Shown in pieces: positions 24,401-36,046 of a DNA stretch of 64,000 nucleotides (its first letter is position 1; each line of letters begins with the position of its first letter). This DNA is from Paramyrothecium sp. XJ0827 (taxonomy: Eukaryota; Ascomycota; Sordariomycetes; Hypocreales; Stachybotryaceae). Position numbers and translations under genes: made by a program. The notes under the pieces were generated by a model that saw only the letters and a list, made by a program, of their open reading frames with translations, was not told the DNA's origin and did not search any database. Location of the stretch: assembly GCA_020881915.1 (NCBI GenBank), contig JAJFPB010000005.1, positions 2,604,001 to 2,668,000 of the forward strand, read 5' to 3'.

Positions 24401-25680
24401 CACCTTCCGACAGGCAGACGGTTCAATGACGCGCAAGTTCGGCGGTACGGGATTAGGTCTCTCCATCTCGAAGCGCCTGGTCAACCTAATGGGTGGTGAT
24501 CTCTGGGTCAACAGTGAATCCGGCAAGGGCAGCGAGTTCCACTTCACTTGCCGGGTGAGGCTAGCCGAAGATGACACCGACACGATCGAGAAGCAACTCC
24601 GACCTTACCGAGGCCACCAAGTTTTGTTCGTCGACAAGGCACAGTCAAGCTCAGGCGGCGAAATTCCAGACATGCTCGAAGCTATCGGTCTGCACCCTGT
24701 CGTGGTGGATTCTGAAAACAGCTCAGCCCTTGCTCGTCTCAAAGCTGGCAGTGCACTGCCATATGACGCAATACTGGTGGACTCGATCGAGACAGCCAGG
24801 AGACTAAGAGCTGTAGACGACTTTAAGTATCTCCCTATAGTGCTGTTGGCGCCTGTCGTCCATGTCAACCTGAAATCATGCCTCGACCTTGGAATCACGT
24901 CTTACATGACGACTCCCTGCAAGTTGATTGACTTGGGCAACGGCATCATCCCCGCCTTGGAAAACAGGGCTACACCGTCTCTTGCGGATAACACCAAGTC
25001 CTTTGAGATTCTGCTCGCAGAAGATAACACCGTTAATCAGAAGCTCGCCGTCAAAATTCTTGAGAAGTACCACCACGTCGTAACCGTTGTTGGCAATGGT
25101 TGGGAGGCTGTGGAAGCTGTGAAGGCAAAGAAGTTTGACGTGATCCTTATGGATGTTCAAATGCCTATTATGGTAAGTATTCGACATTGTCTCATGCAAT
25201 GCACCTGAACAGCTCACTAATTTTTTTTAAATCAAGGGTGGTTTCGAAGCGACTCGCAAGATTCGTGAGTACGAACGCGGCAAGGGCGCCCACAGAACAC
25301 CAATCATTGCGCTGACCGCTCACGCCATGATGGGTGATCGCGAGAAGTGCATCCAAGCCGAGATGGACGAATACCTGTCCAAACCTCTCCAGCCAAACCA
25401 TTTAATTCAAACCATCCTAAAATGTGCTACCCTTGGAGGCCCCCTCTTGGAGAAGAACCGCCAGCGGGAGCTTGCTTCGCAGGCCTTTGCAAAGTCTTCC
25501 GTCCACAAAGAGGGCGCCTATGGCATGTTGCGGCCGGGGCTTGAGGGGCGGTCCTTCACGACCCAGGAACCAATGACTGGCGGTAGCTTGGCCAGCCCAG
25601 CTCTCGTTACTGCAGATGACGATGACCCTATGAACAGGGTGCGCCAGGATCTTTCTGACATGCGAAGTATGTCGAGCTAA
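21496..25680 (+). CDS. os-1: Group III hybrid histidine kinase OS-1/NIK1
   Basis: Five exons: 21496-22342, 22407-22439, 22508-23601, 23673-25172 and 25237-25680, giving 1305 residues, close to Neurospora OS-1. Six HAMP repeats fill about 190-720; each carries a version of [12 protein letters not shown]. The kinase core follows: phospho-accepting H733 in [16 protein letters not shown] box [14 protein letters not shown], then [15 protein letters not shown] and [14 protein letters not shown]. The C-terminal receiver has D1152 in [14 protein letters not shown]. Known role: cytoplasmic sensor at the head of the Hog1 osmostress cascade, acting through a phosphotransfer protein, and the target pathway of dicarboximide, phenylpyrrole and fludioxonil-type fungicides. 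All key residues are intact. Exon 2 is only 33 nt and lies inside a HAMP repeat. Confidence 0.97.
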
Positions 25681-26810
25681 AAGCTCATGGCACATGCTGC
25701 ACCCTGATTCATGGCAAGGCAACGCTCCGTGTTGGTTGTTCGAACGGCATGCATGAGGCTTCCTCGAACGTCATATCCTCCGATGAGATCAGACCTCTCG
25801 GCAGGAATGTTGAAGCATGTCGCTGCTGCTACTGCTGCTTTAGGACCGTCGACATCACCACATCCATATAGCCCACTGCTTGTCCCGATGTCACTTTCGC
25901 CAAAATATTATCTAGCCTGATATAGATATACGTGGTTTAGATTCACGGCATGGCACTGTTGATGGTGTAGCTTGGAAGCGCGGTCTGTGTTTTTAGACAC
26001 ATGCAACATATCGCGCATCAGCTACAGCGCAATATAGCCAATGGCTGTAGCGTCTTTCGGAGGATGAACTCAACTGGCACTTTGCTTGGTTTACTTCATC
26101 CTTGGGCCTACAGCGCTTCGTGTATCCAGGAACTGAGCATCACCATTGTTATACTGTTCCTGGGGTACATCCTGTTCATAATATCCTTTTTGGCACCATG
26201 TGTGGCCAAAAGGAGTCTGCCGACTTTTTTTTCTTGACATCGTCGCATGCTGCAGGCCCTTCTGCTTAAGTGGGTTTCATAACGGGGTTTTGGCTTTTTT
26301 CCATATTATTTTTCTCACCCATGCTTGTTTACTGTTTGAAGCTTATGTTTGCCGAATGGTATGGCATAACGACGAAGTCAAGGGTGTTCTATGGGTGGCT
26401 GGCCGTTTTCGATATTTAGCATCTGTTTCTTCTTCCCTTCCTTTCCCCTGCATGGCATTTGGAATAATCCGAATGCTATTGAGGGTGAGGGGGAGGTTAC
26501 TTGGAAGGCAGAAAGTCATAGGCATAGTATGATGAGCTTGAAAATGCAACTACTTGATGCGGACATACCTATAGACACTGAGTACGCCAACATTGTATGT
26601 GATGAGGATGATGAGCCTTGGCCGATTCGAGTGTCAGTCATCAGGACTGTTTGCCTCGTCATCACATTCGATGTCTACGTTTATGTATTCATGTGGATGA
26701 AATGCTTCATATTGGTAATCGGCCATGCTAGATCAGGCGATGTTGTACGAATAGGCGGAATGAGAGCGTCTCCCGATACTCGTTTCTAGTGGCGAAGATA
26801 ATTTACACTC
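25681..26810. other. Convergent intergenic region after os-1
   Basis: 1.13 kb between two genes that end toward each other. It probably holds both 3' untranslated regions. Short frames here show no family resemblance. Confidence 0.6.
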
Positions 26811-28008
26811 CTAACTGTCCTTGGAGGCTTTCGTCTCTGACGACTTAGTGTCAACAGACTTTTCCTTGGCCTGGTTTTCTGGCTGTTCGGAATTCTTGGC
26901 ATCGAATGCGGCAAGCAAAGCATCGAGCCTGCTCTCCAGGTTCGACAGGTTAGCCTCTAGGGCCGTAGCTGCCTGTTCTCCCCTGTACAAGAGAGACGAC
27001 AATCAGCTTTTGCTCTAAACACGGTGGAAGAAAAGACGATAAAGGATAGGTAACAGTGCATGGCCAGCCAAGCCAGTGGGGGGGCACAACTTTGAAGAAC
27101 ACGTGAGCAGGTCGTCCATCAAAGGGACTAAGTCTAGGGGAAGGAGAAAGGGGGTTTGGGTGAATTATTTTCGGAGATGTGACCATCTACCGCTCGTGCA
27201 CAGCTGACGTTTCGAGAGCCATATTGATCATGTTGATATTGGATGGGACAATTGCCAGGCTCACTAGAGTCAGCATATCAGCGGTACTGGTTAAGGTGCT
27301 CTTGTCATCGCAAGTGCTCTTAAAGCAATACCAGATTGCACTCAGCACAATGCTAGATCTTGTTTGCTGATCAAACGCTCCACGACCCATTTACGGGGCA
27401 TATCTCTGGATCACCGGGGAACTTGTCCGGCGCGGAGATTCCTCGTCAGGCGACGCATGATTCGGACAGGGGAGCAAGTGACAACCATGAGGCGGGGAGG
27501 GCTTTCAGGCGTCGTGGAATTGTGGGCAAGACGACGTGATGCCAGAGGGGTGTAGACAATAATAGAGGCGGAGCAGTGATACCTAAGAAGGTCTTTATAG
27601 GCCTAGAACGTCAGTCAGCGAGCGTTGCAAATTTGTAAGTGACATGACATGGTGCGTTCGGTGCAGGGGACGCAGTCGGTGAGAGGATAAATGAGATGGA
27701 GAAGGAGGCAAGCGTGGTTTGCACTCTTTGGAGTAGGGCCTAGACTCATGGCTACCATACTAAGGCTGAACCAGCAGACGCATGTGCCATGCACCGTTTC
27801 CAAGCAAGGTGTGCGGCAGGGGCGGGTCTGTCTGGGCGAGCTGTCTGGAGAAGAGACGCCGAGCCATGGGTGTGACCAAGGCCCAGTACACTCAAGAACT
27901 CCCGGTTTGAAGGGGATGAGGGGATAAGGTCCGACGTACCTGGGCTAAGTCCGCAGCATCGTCGGTCTTAGGAGCCGCGGGTGGTGTTGGGTGCTGGGAG
28001 GGAGACAT
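26811..28008 (-). CDS. Small coiled-coil protein, unrecognised family, with a 20-nt microexon
   Basis: Three exons: 28008-27940 (23 codons), 27602-27583 (20 nt) and 26982-26811, giving 86 residues. Exon 1 is Pro/Ala-rich and ends DDAADLAQ, exon 2 adds AYKDLL, and exon 3 gives RGEQAATALEANLSNLESRL, a short heptad-like helix, followed by a Lys/Glu/Ser-rich tail. The joined frame is open and continuous across both junctions. The microexon is preceded by a CTGAC branch site and a CTAG acceptor. The introns are 337 and 600 nt, far longer than others in the window, so alternative splicing is possible. I do not recognise a named family and assign no function. There is no signal peptide or membrane segment. 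The gene model is inferred from frame and splice sites only. Confidence 0.65.
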
Positions 28009-31000
28009 TGCTGTAAGGTAGGAGGAGCGAGGCTGGCAAATGCGAGAGAAACCAGATGGCCGATGAGGTCGGATAGGGGTACGAGAAGGGTGCAGCAGGG
28101 GACCACGGAAACTACTGTCTCGTATGGGAATGTTCGGAGATGTCGATGTTCCCAATGAAACGTAAAGACCGCACTTTCCGATAGCGCGATCGACCCGACG
28201 GCGGAAGCGCGGAGGGAGTCTTGGGGGTGGTTCAGGGTCTAGAACCTCGCGGTGGACGCTCTGGCGCAGGGGTGGGAGTGCAAAAAAATAACCGTCGCTA
28301 ACTTGTCGCGTGAGCGTGAGACGTTACACTGGAGTACAGGGAGCAGCCAACCGTGCCAAGGCCTTTCCTTCTTCTTTCTGGTCGAAAGGGGATCCTGTCG
28401 AGCGCAGGCAGAACTTGACGATGAGGCGGGAGGCGCCGGGGGACTGGAGCTGACGAGGTCACCAGGGATTCTGGCCAGATGCTAAGGAAAGTTAAGCGTA
28501 TGCTTGGTGGCCGGAACAAAACTCCGGGGCGGCAAGGATCTGGGTGGGGTAACGAGAGGATCGGGAGAAAAACGTGGTAGGCGAAGAGGTCAAGGCCTAG
28601 ATTCTCTCGAGGGAGTGTGAGGTTGATGGGGTTTCTGGGGTCGAAAGTGAAAAGACGATAAGTGACGACTTTGGAAATGCCGCTGGGGACTAATTAGGTA
28701 GGTGGGCGGGAGGAAGGCCAAAACGCTGCACTGCACCTGCCGCCAAAACCTGACGTATTTCAAGAATTTGCCCTCGAATTGTATGGACTTTTTTTACTCT
28801 TCTTTCCAGCAACCCCATGTCGAGATACACTACTTACCTCGCCGTATGCTGCATAGCCACACACACTTCCCTTAACAGTACCTAGACTAGTACCTGGGTG
28901 TGTTACTAGAGAAGGTGAGGTAAAGTAAGGTATGATAGGTATCTGGTGTAAACAGTGTAGGATAATTTCATATTGGTTGCAGGCGTAGACACGGGTCTTG
29001 ACAAGCCCTCCATGGTTGAGCGTCCTTAGCCGCAGGAGCAGTGCATGAGTAGTACCAGTTATACAAGCTCCCAGAGAACCTCATGACAAGCATTGACGAA
29101 AAAGAGGAGTCACTTCCACCGATGTTGTCTTTTCCATGTCCCGTTCCCGTTTCTGTCGCACCTACCCTATAGTGCAAGGCGGGGAGGGAGTTGTTAAATC
29201 GTGGGGCAAGGTGTTGGCTCTCATGCAAAAAGCAGCTCCTCCTACCCAGCCTGACCGACAATTTCTTTCTGCTGCAAAGAACGGACAGGCTGTGTGCTGT
29301 GGGACGTGGGCGTGGCAGGATGCACCAGTCTCATGAGCGGAACCGGGCTTGTTTCAGACCCTGAACCACGGGATGTCGAGGAGTCACCATTGCGGGCCAC
29401 TGAAATCATCGCGGAGAAAACTGGGTGACACCTCTCTGGCACACGCCGACAAAAATCTGCTACGAGACATCGTACCATTTCCGCTGGAGGGCACCTGATT
29501 GCATCGAGATGTGGCGAGCCTGCCCGTCGTCCAATTGATCTTGACAGACAGACAAGGGTCGACCGTGGTCTCTGGCGAGGGCCGGGTTACGAACCGGGAG
29601 TAAGATCTCCTTTGCAGAACCTGTACCCCCTCAATGCGGACGTCTTGCAAAATAGGGAAGGGAACCCATGGGATTATCGAACCGAAACCGCAGATTGGCA
29701 TGCCATCCACCATGGGGCTTTTAAGTGGAAATCTCCGGAGGTTTGTGTTGGGAAAAGCCCGATTTCTCGATATTGTTTGCCTGGATGGGATGGGCACTGT
29801 GTGGTTACCCGCACCCCCACCATGGCCCACCGCCCACCGCCCACCTCTTCACCCGGCAAACGTACCGTCTCCGTCGCCGTCTCTGGTACCTACAGTACAT
29901 CCAGGGCGTGGAGGCACGAGCCGCCCGTCATGCAAGGTGCGGCGGTCTAGACCGTTTCTCCCCCCCTTTTGAGCTCCTCCAACCTGTATCATAATGGTCT
30001 GCTTTCTTGTTCACGGACCAGACCAGTTATAATGCTCACGACGCAGGTGGTGGGGTGGGGATGGGTGAAGAGGCGCCTGACCCCGGACCGCTTCATGCTT
30101 GACCGATGGTCTAAGCCGCATCGTGAATTAGTCCTAGGTGAGCCGAGAAAGCCAATACTCGATGAAGACAAAACTACTACCTCGGCATTGTGCCCTGACA
30201 CTTGTGTGGAAGCCGCTGGCAAAAAGAGCCCAAGAAATGCGTGCAAACGCACCGTCGGGTTTTGACTAAGGAAGCCTCGTACGATCTACCAGGAAGTACT
30301 GCGTAAAGTCATCTACTGTTCCCACCTTGGCTACACAATATGCAGACGGGGCAACGACCCAGAGCTTGGACGGCACATGCAGGCAAATGACGTTTTGGAT
30401 GGAGTGTCGGAGAAAACAAGGGCCGAGCTCGAAGCTTCTGTCTACAACGGGGAAACAATCAGCTCACCTCGAGTCCCCATGGCAAAGACCTCCATGGGAT
30501 CTACCGGGGTGTGTTCAATATGAAATATTTAGGAGAATGAGTGGGGGGACCGCAGGAGCAAGGTCGCATGATTAGGGGTGTTCGGGAAGTGCACGGCAAT
30601 GCTGCCCACGGTCCTGCGAATGGCTTGGGATGGCATTGCACGGCATGGCGCACAGAAGCATCGGCGAACGACAGAGTGGGGATCAGCGGCAAAGCCATTT
30701 TAGGGTTCAACGACGCTGATTGATTGTTTGCTGCCGCGAAATCGAGATTCCCGGTGTTAACTGAGGCGGATTTCTTAACAGGATTCCCATTGAGCACGCG
30801 CCATCCACCTCCTCAACCACCAGTCATAAGTGACTCTGGTTGTGTGGGATGGGCATTGCGGAGTTTTGCGCCCGCGCGTGGCCTTGCCTTGCCTTGCCTC
30901 TTTGCCTCCGCGACTGCGATGCTGCCACTGGTGTCCCACCTGGTAATCGACCGCATGCATTGTTGTGTACCCGAGTTGACAGGGCCGGTGGAGGGGAGGT

Positions 31001-32361
31001 TACGTCGTCGCGCGGCCCTTCGCATCATGCCAGACGCAAAGATGGATCCTCATCGCTGCTCGATACGCTTCCTCGACGGGCTCTGAATGGCCCGGTGTGT
31101 AAGCTGCCAAAGCCCACCTCACCCCCAATCGAACAAAATTCGATGCGTGTCATTCCTCCGCCCCTAATCCAAATCTTCCTCAGCCTTGTGCCGTCACTGG
31201 TTCCATTATTTCGACCTCGGACCGCAACCGTAAAAGGCAATTGATCGCCACCAAACCACCATGGGTGCCGCTGCTACCAACGCTATCGACATCATCGCGC
31301 GAATGCCATGGGAGGATTTGCACCAACCCCCCCCTTGTCCGGCATGAACCAGGCCCGCGAGAGCTCGCGGCCGCATTACGGTGACTGGATGGGCTGTTCG
31401 TCATGGCAAACGGTGGGCGACACCGGGGAAGCGGACATGCATCTCCTGGATCGTGAGTTTCTATAGTACATCTCTGGTTTCCCGTTGTCTTGGTCGTCCG
31501 TTTGGGAGGCCGCAGCTGTGTAGTCGTGCCTGCGAGCCGCTAGGCAGTTTACCCGCGTATGGCGCCACGGATCGAGATGTCCATAAGTAACGGGTTGGTG
31601 TCGCTCTCGCGCAGTGCTTGTGTCCCACGATGGGCATCACCCCAGCGCCAGCCGAGGGACAAGACGGTCTGGGTCTGCTCAAACCAAGGCATAGGGACGG
31701 ACGGCTAACGCAGGTGAGATTTCGCGAAAGAGGCCGAAACAAGGCAGCCCGCCCATCAATGTGGAGAGACATCAAACTCCACGCGCAGTGAAAAAGGTCG
31801 AGGATAGCAACTCGGTTTAGGTAAGAGTCGGAACGGGAATGGCTGCCTACGCGTGCTAACCTTCCTGCTGGTGCTTGTGCTTGTGCTGTGCTGTTTCGCG
31901 CTCAACCTTAAGGCACCTTACCTCATGATACATGGGGCGGACATTAGCTCGCGTCTTCCATCCTAGCCTAACGGTGCAAATGGCTTGTGTAGTACCGTAC
32001 ATAGACTGTACCGTTTACTGTTTGACCTCATTATGCCTTGCGACCAGCATGTGGCTATTTTCACCCGCCCACCTCCTCGGGAGCGATTCACGAGCCAAAC
32101 TTCGATTCCCGCCATGGGAAAAACGGCTGGCCATCGAAATGGCCATTCGGGATCGGTGCAGCCACACCCGGGGCACGTCTAGGATCAACAACCCCCGTCT
32201 CGCTCACGCCGCGGTTCCTGGGGTCCTACCTTAGTTACTGTTTTGCAGCATTTTCCTTTTTTTTTCTTCTTCTCTTTCTTTTCCCTTCCTTTTCGCATTA
32301 CCGCCGCACCTTACCCACGTCAACCAAAAATCATGCGCTATGCCCTCGTGCGGAATCGTGA

Positions 32362-32362
<1 letters not shown>

Positions 32363-32404
<42 letters not shown>
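32363..32404. repeat. (TG)21 microsatellite
   Basis: An uninterrupted TG dinucleotide run of 42 bases, outside any supported gene. It is likely to vary in length between isolates. Confidence 0.97.
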
Positions 32405-32406
<2 letters not shown>

Positions 32407-34479
32407 GACACAGTAATACCATAGTATGTAAAGTGTGGGCGACTTCTTGGGTGTGGTGTGGTCCACATCGAGATCTTGCAATGCCATGGCTGGCGCTTTC
32501 AACCTGTAACAATTCAGCACGCCGCGATTTGCTGCTATTCCCGACCCCCATGCGGTACCCCAGAGTACATCATCCGCGTCTTCGCGAGCAACTTATCAAA
32601 GCCCATTCTTCACACCCCCAACCATACCACGGACTAAGGTATCTTAAGTTACGGCGAGATCAAATTTCTAGGCTTCATCGTCCTTCATGTCCCTTGCCCC
32701 CCTTCTGCTTCTTGGACTCGTTTCTCACAAGCTCTGTTTGTTGGAGGCACACATTCCTCATATCTGCGAAACAACCATTTCCGCACACATCTCCCCTTTC
32801 CCTGTCCATCTCTTCTTGCTGCACACCCACTTGAAAGACTGGCCAATCATCGGGCTTCGGCGCCGCGCACCCAGCGCCGAACCGTCATCCAATCATGTTC
32901 GTCGCTTGCGTTTCCCATCATCGCGATTTGGCTTGCACCATCGAGCGGCTTGTCATCGAGGTCCATCCTCAACGATGACATGCCACCCATCTCCCACGAT
33001 CATGTCCATGGGCCACAAGCCCTCGCTGATTGTCCTCGCATCTCGTGCGCAATCGGGCGGTTTACGATCTCAGAGCTAGCGACTATGACATGGGCTCGAG
33101 CTTTTGTGGTGTCCGCGTTTGCCATCACATCGAGTCCGTTGTCGGGCGCCTGCTGCCAATGGTGTTTCCAGTTCCTCAACAAGCGGGAAAACAGCGAATA
33201 CTATGGTCGTCTACCGTTCATCACTGTCCGTTTGTGTACGAATTCGCCATTGCCCCCGCCATTCCCTTGCCTATCTCTTTTTGCATCGGAGGGGGATCCT
33301 GGATCTACGTCTGATAGCCCGTATCTCGATTTCTTTTCCATTCAAACATGAACAAGGTAGCTCTGGCGTAATCGTGCTTCCACAGTCCTGGCAGAGGTTC
33401 CACCCACCATTCGCCTATGTAGTGAAGCCCGTCCTTGCATTCTCTAGGCATGTGGAGTGAGCCAGAACCACGAGCACAGGCTTCGTTCTCGGTGTCCCCC
33501 CTCAGCTCACCCTAGTGTTGTAGGTAACCCGCCCGGTGGCCGTGACATCATATTTCAACACGGGCCAGAGCGGTTGACCCTGTTCCGCGACTAGTTTGCT
33601 GTTCTTTCTGAGACCATGATTTCCAACGAGGCCCTTGATTGCCGGGTTTGCGCTGCGAAGTGCTCGCGGAGGTAGCCGTAGGACACAGTGACTATTTCAT
33701 GCACGGATTCGGGAGCTGTCGATATGATGCCGATTGGCTTCTCCTGTTTCGTGGCAAGCGAGACCCGATAAAGGTAGAGAGATCCAGCGAATGGGTCTCA
33801 TCGCCCAAACGGAGCTCTTCGATGCAAGTCCCAGGTCTCGCGCGTCGCATTGGCCCCAGAAATGCGTCAGCTCTGATCGCGAAAGCACAATGTGCGTAGT
33901 GGTTGAACAGGCACGGCACTGTCCTGCCACTCTCCCACTCCCCATCCCCCCCCCCCTTCCATGCCGCATTGTTTAGTGCCGAGCGACGAACAAGCTCAGG
34001 ATCTTGGAGTCTTTTGGAAGGGGGGAAGTGGAAAGGGGGAGGGGTGTAGCGCAATGGAAGAGGTCTGAGGAGAAACGTCTGGATGCGCACGCCCTGCATC
34101 CACTCACATACATCCCTGTCCGTCGCCCGACCTATCCCATCCTCCCTCATGGTGCAGGTACGGGTACCTTAGTGACACCTCTGGTGGCCCTAGTCCGCCT
34201 TGGGACAGGTACATCCCACTACTTGTGCCTGTTCCTTGCCTGGCCTTGACCTCACTGATTCTTCTCGACTCGCCCAAGCCAAGGTTCCAAATGGCCATTT
34301 TCTAGCTTGCCATCCATCACCTTGGCCTGACGAAACCCGTGTCTGTGCCTCTGTTTTTTCCTTTCGCAAATACGAATTGCTCGAACTCGCCGCAAATCCC
34401 ACCACGACTCTGGCGTACATTGCGCTTCCCATACATTCATACCCTTGTCCACCGAGCTTTTTACCTTTTGGCGCCCACT

Positions 34480-36046
34480 CCCGCACTGCTTTCTTGCTCC
34501 TTGAGGCATCACCGTTGCTTGCATATTGGCTTCAACCTGCTTCGCACGCCCAAAGCTTTCCTCCACCTCCACTCCCACCACCCCTTCGCTGCCTTCTCCT
34601 CTCGTCTTCACCTTCCCTCTGCTCCCCGTTCTCATTTCTTCACCCTCCTCCCTCTCCCAACTTGCCATCGGCTTCTCCGGCTTGTGAAACACTTACACAC
34701 GCTCGTCAGCTCTTCGTCGAGCAGTGCACGGCACGACATTGCGATTCACCACTCACGCCTTACCGCCTCGGCCTGCTTTGCTGGACCTGCTCAGACGAAC
34801 CCTCCCCCAGCACTGAACGTCAACAGACCTACCCGCACCTTACATCGCTCTTACTCACCTGGCCATCATTTCCAGTCTATCGAAGCCAGCAGATTCGGAC
34901 GCCAATCTCCGGGTCACCGTCGACACATCCGCTCCTGTCGACGCCAAACCTTTTTCCCCTCAGGCTATCGAACCCCAGTACTCCGCCTTCAACCTTCAGA
35001 ACTACCGTTCTTACTCTTCTGCATTTTCCATTACGTTGGACGCGCTACTCCGCCACCCTGTCGCTTCTGTCGCTTGGATCTGGCGGCCAAATTCGAATCG
35101 GCCTGCTCAACCTGACCCGACCTCTGGCCCGTAAAAAAGCCCGCTGGCCCCTCGAGAGGCAATCGAAAGGAGATCGGTGCTCGCCAGACCCTGGGGTGTG
35201 CTGGTATCGGCAGATTTGAACTGCACCTCGTGCTTCCCAGCCTTACTCCAGCACCATCAAATGCCAGACTCGTGGTCTCACCTCTACGCCTGAAATCTCA
35301 CTCTGATTTCATTCACACTTATCGATCGATCTCTTCTTCCTACGCACACGCTCCAAAACCCACTCTTCCATTTGTAAGTTTCTCACTTCCATTCTCCATT
35401 GTACTCACACTCTTCCTAGCCTTCATCCAAATTTTGTTACAGATCTCCCCTAGCCCAGAATTTCTCATGTTTCCCCATATTTCGGAGCCATTCCTAGCTT
35501 GTGATTGGGCTATATGTCATATCACCTCCTTCTTCGCCCTCAACCGGCAGGCTTGTTTACATGTCCTCTCGTTGAACCCCTGGCTTAGTGAAGGCACTTG
35601 ATCTATTCCCTCCCACTATCACCACCGAACCCCTTAGTCAAACCGATTGCTTGTTACTGACTTGCCTTCCGCCTCATTGAAAAGACTTCCACTACCTCTG
35701 GACATCATCGGACCTATCCTTTGGCACTCACTGGTTCTATCAACATCCGCATCTTCTGAGCATCATAGCTCAGATAGTACCTGCAACATCACATTCCAGC
35801 TTCATCCGAGAGGCGTCCTAAGGCTTCAGATACAGGGACCTCCACCTTATCAACAGTCCTACTTACCTGAACAATCTATCTTTCGAGATTCCAGAGTTCC
35901 TGACGCCATCTCCCATCTGCGGAAGCAGGCTTGCTCCATCGCCTCAATCCTATCATCGATGCCAGCAAGTCCGTTCTCATAGCTGTATACCAACACAAAT
36001 ACCTGCGCCAAGACAGACTTTATCCAGCCCCGTTCCCTCCGGCGGG
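34480..36046 (+). promoter_or_regulatory. Probable long pyrimidine-rich leader/promoter of the SAM-HMG gene
   Basis: The plus strand is strongly C/T-rich for about 1.5 kb up to the start codon. It carries a well-formed candidate intron at 35374-35442 and a 44-codon upstream open frame at 35467-35601. This pattern fits a long 5' untranslated leader, as seen for many fungal developmental regulators. The transcript start is not known. Confidence 0.45.
35374..35442 (+). other. Candidate 5' leader intron
   Basis: A 69-nt segment with donor GTAAGTTT, a TACTCAC-like branch site and acceptor TTGTTACAG, typical of introns in this window. No coding frame needs it, so it would lie in the untranslated leader of the SAM-HMG gene. 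Confidence 0.4.

Larger units (their letters stand above)
28009..36046. other. Gene-free block upstream of the SAM-HMG gene
   Basis: About 8 kb without a supported gene. It contains the promoter of the small coiled-coil gene, GGTACCT-type motifs near 28845-28940 and 34155-34205, a TG microsatellite at 32363-32404, pyrimidine-rich stretches from about 32240 onward, and a long C/T-rich stretch from about 34480 to the SAM-HMG start. A short frame of 28 codons at 31261 has a good start context but no continuation. Long overlapping open frames at 34200-35219 come from the lack of purines and hence of stop codons. Confidence 0.55.

Noticed and set aside
31261..31347. 28-codon frame with a strong start context (CCACCATGGG)
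   Set aside because: Stops after 28 codons, with no donor site in frame to continue it and no family resemblance.
34040..34110. tRNA-like A-box TAGCGCAATGG
   Set aside because: No matching B-box and no cloverleaf pairing nearby. Other A-box-like sites near 18040 and 35765 fail in the same way.
34200..35219. 339-codon and 258-codon overlapping open frames on the plus strand
   Set aside because: The DNA is C/T-rich, and stop codons need purines, so several frames are open at once. The translations are low-complexity Ser/Pro/Leu with no domain.
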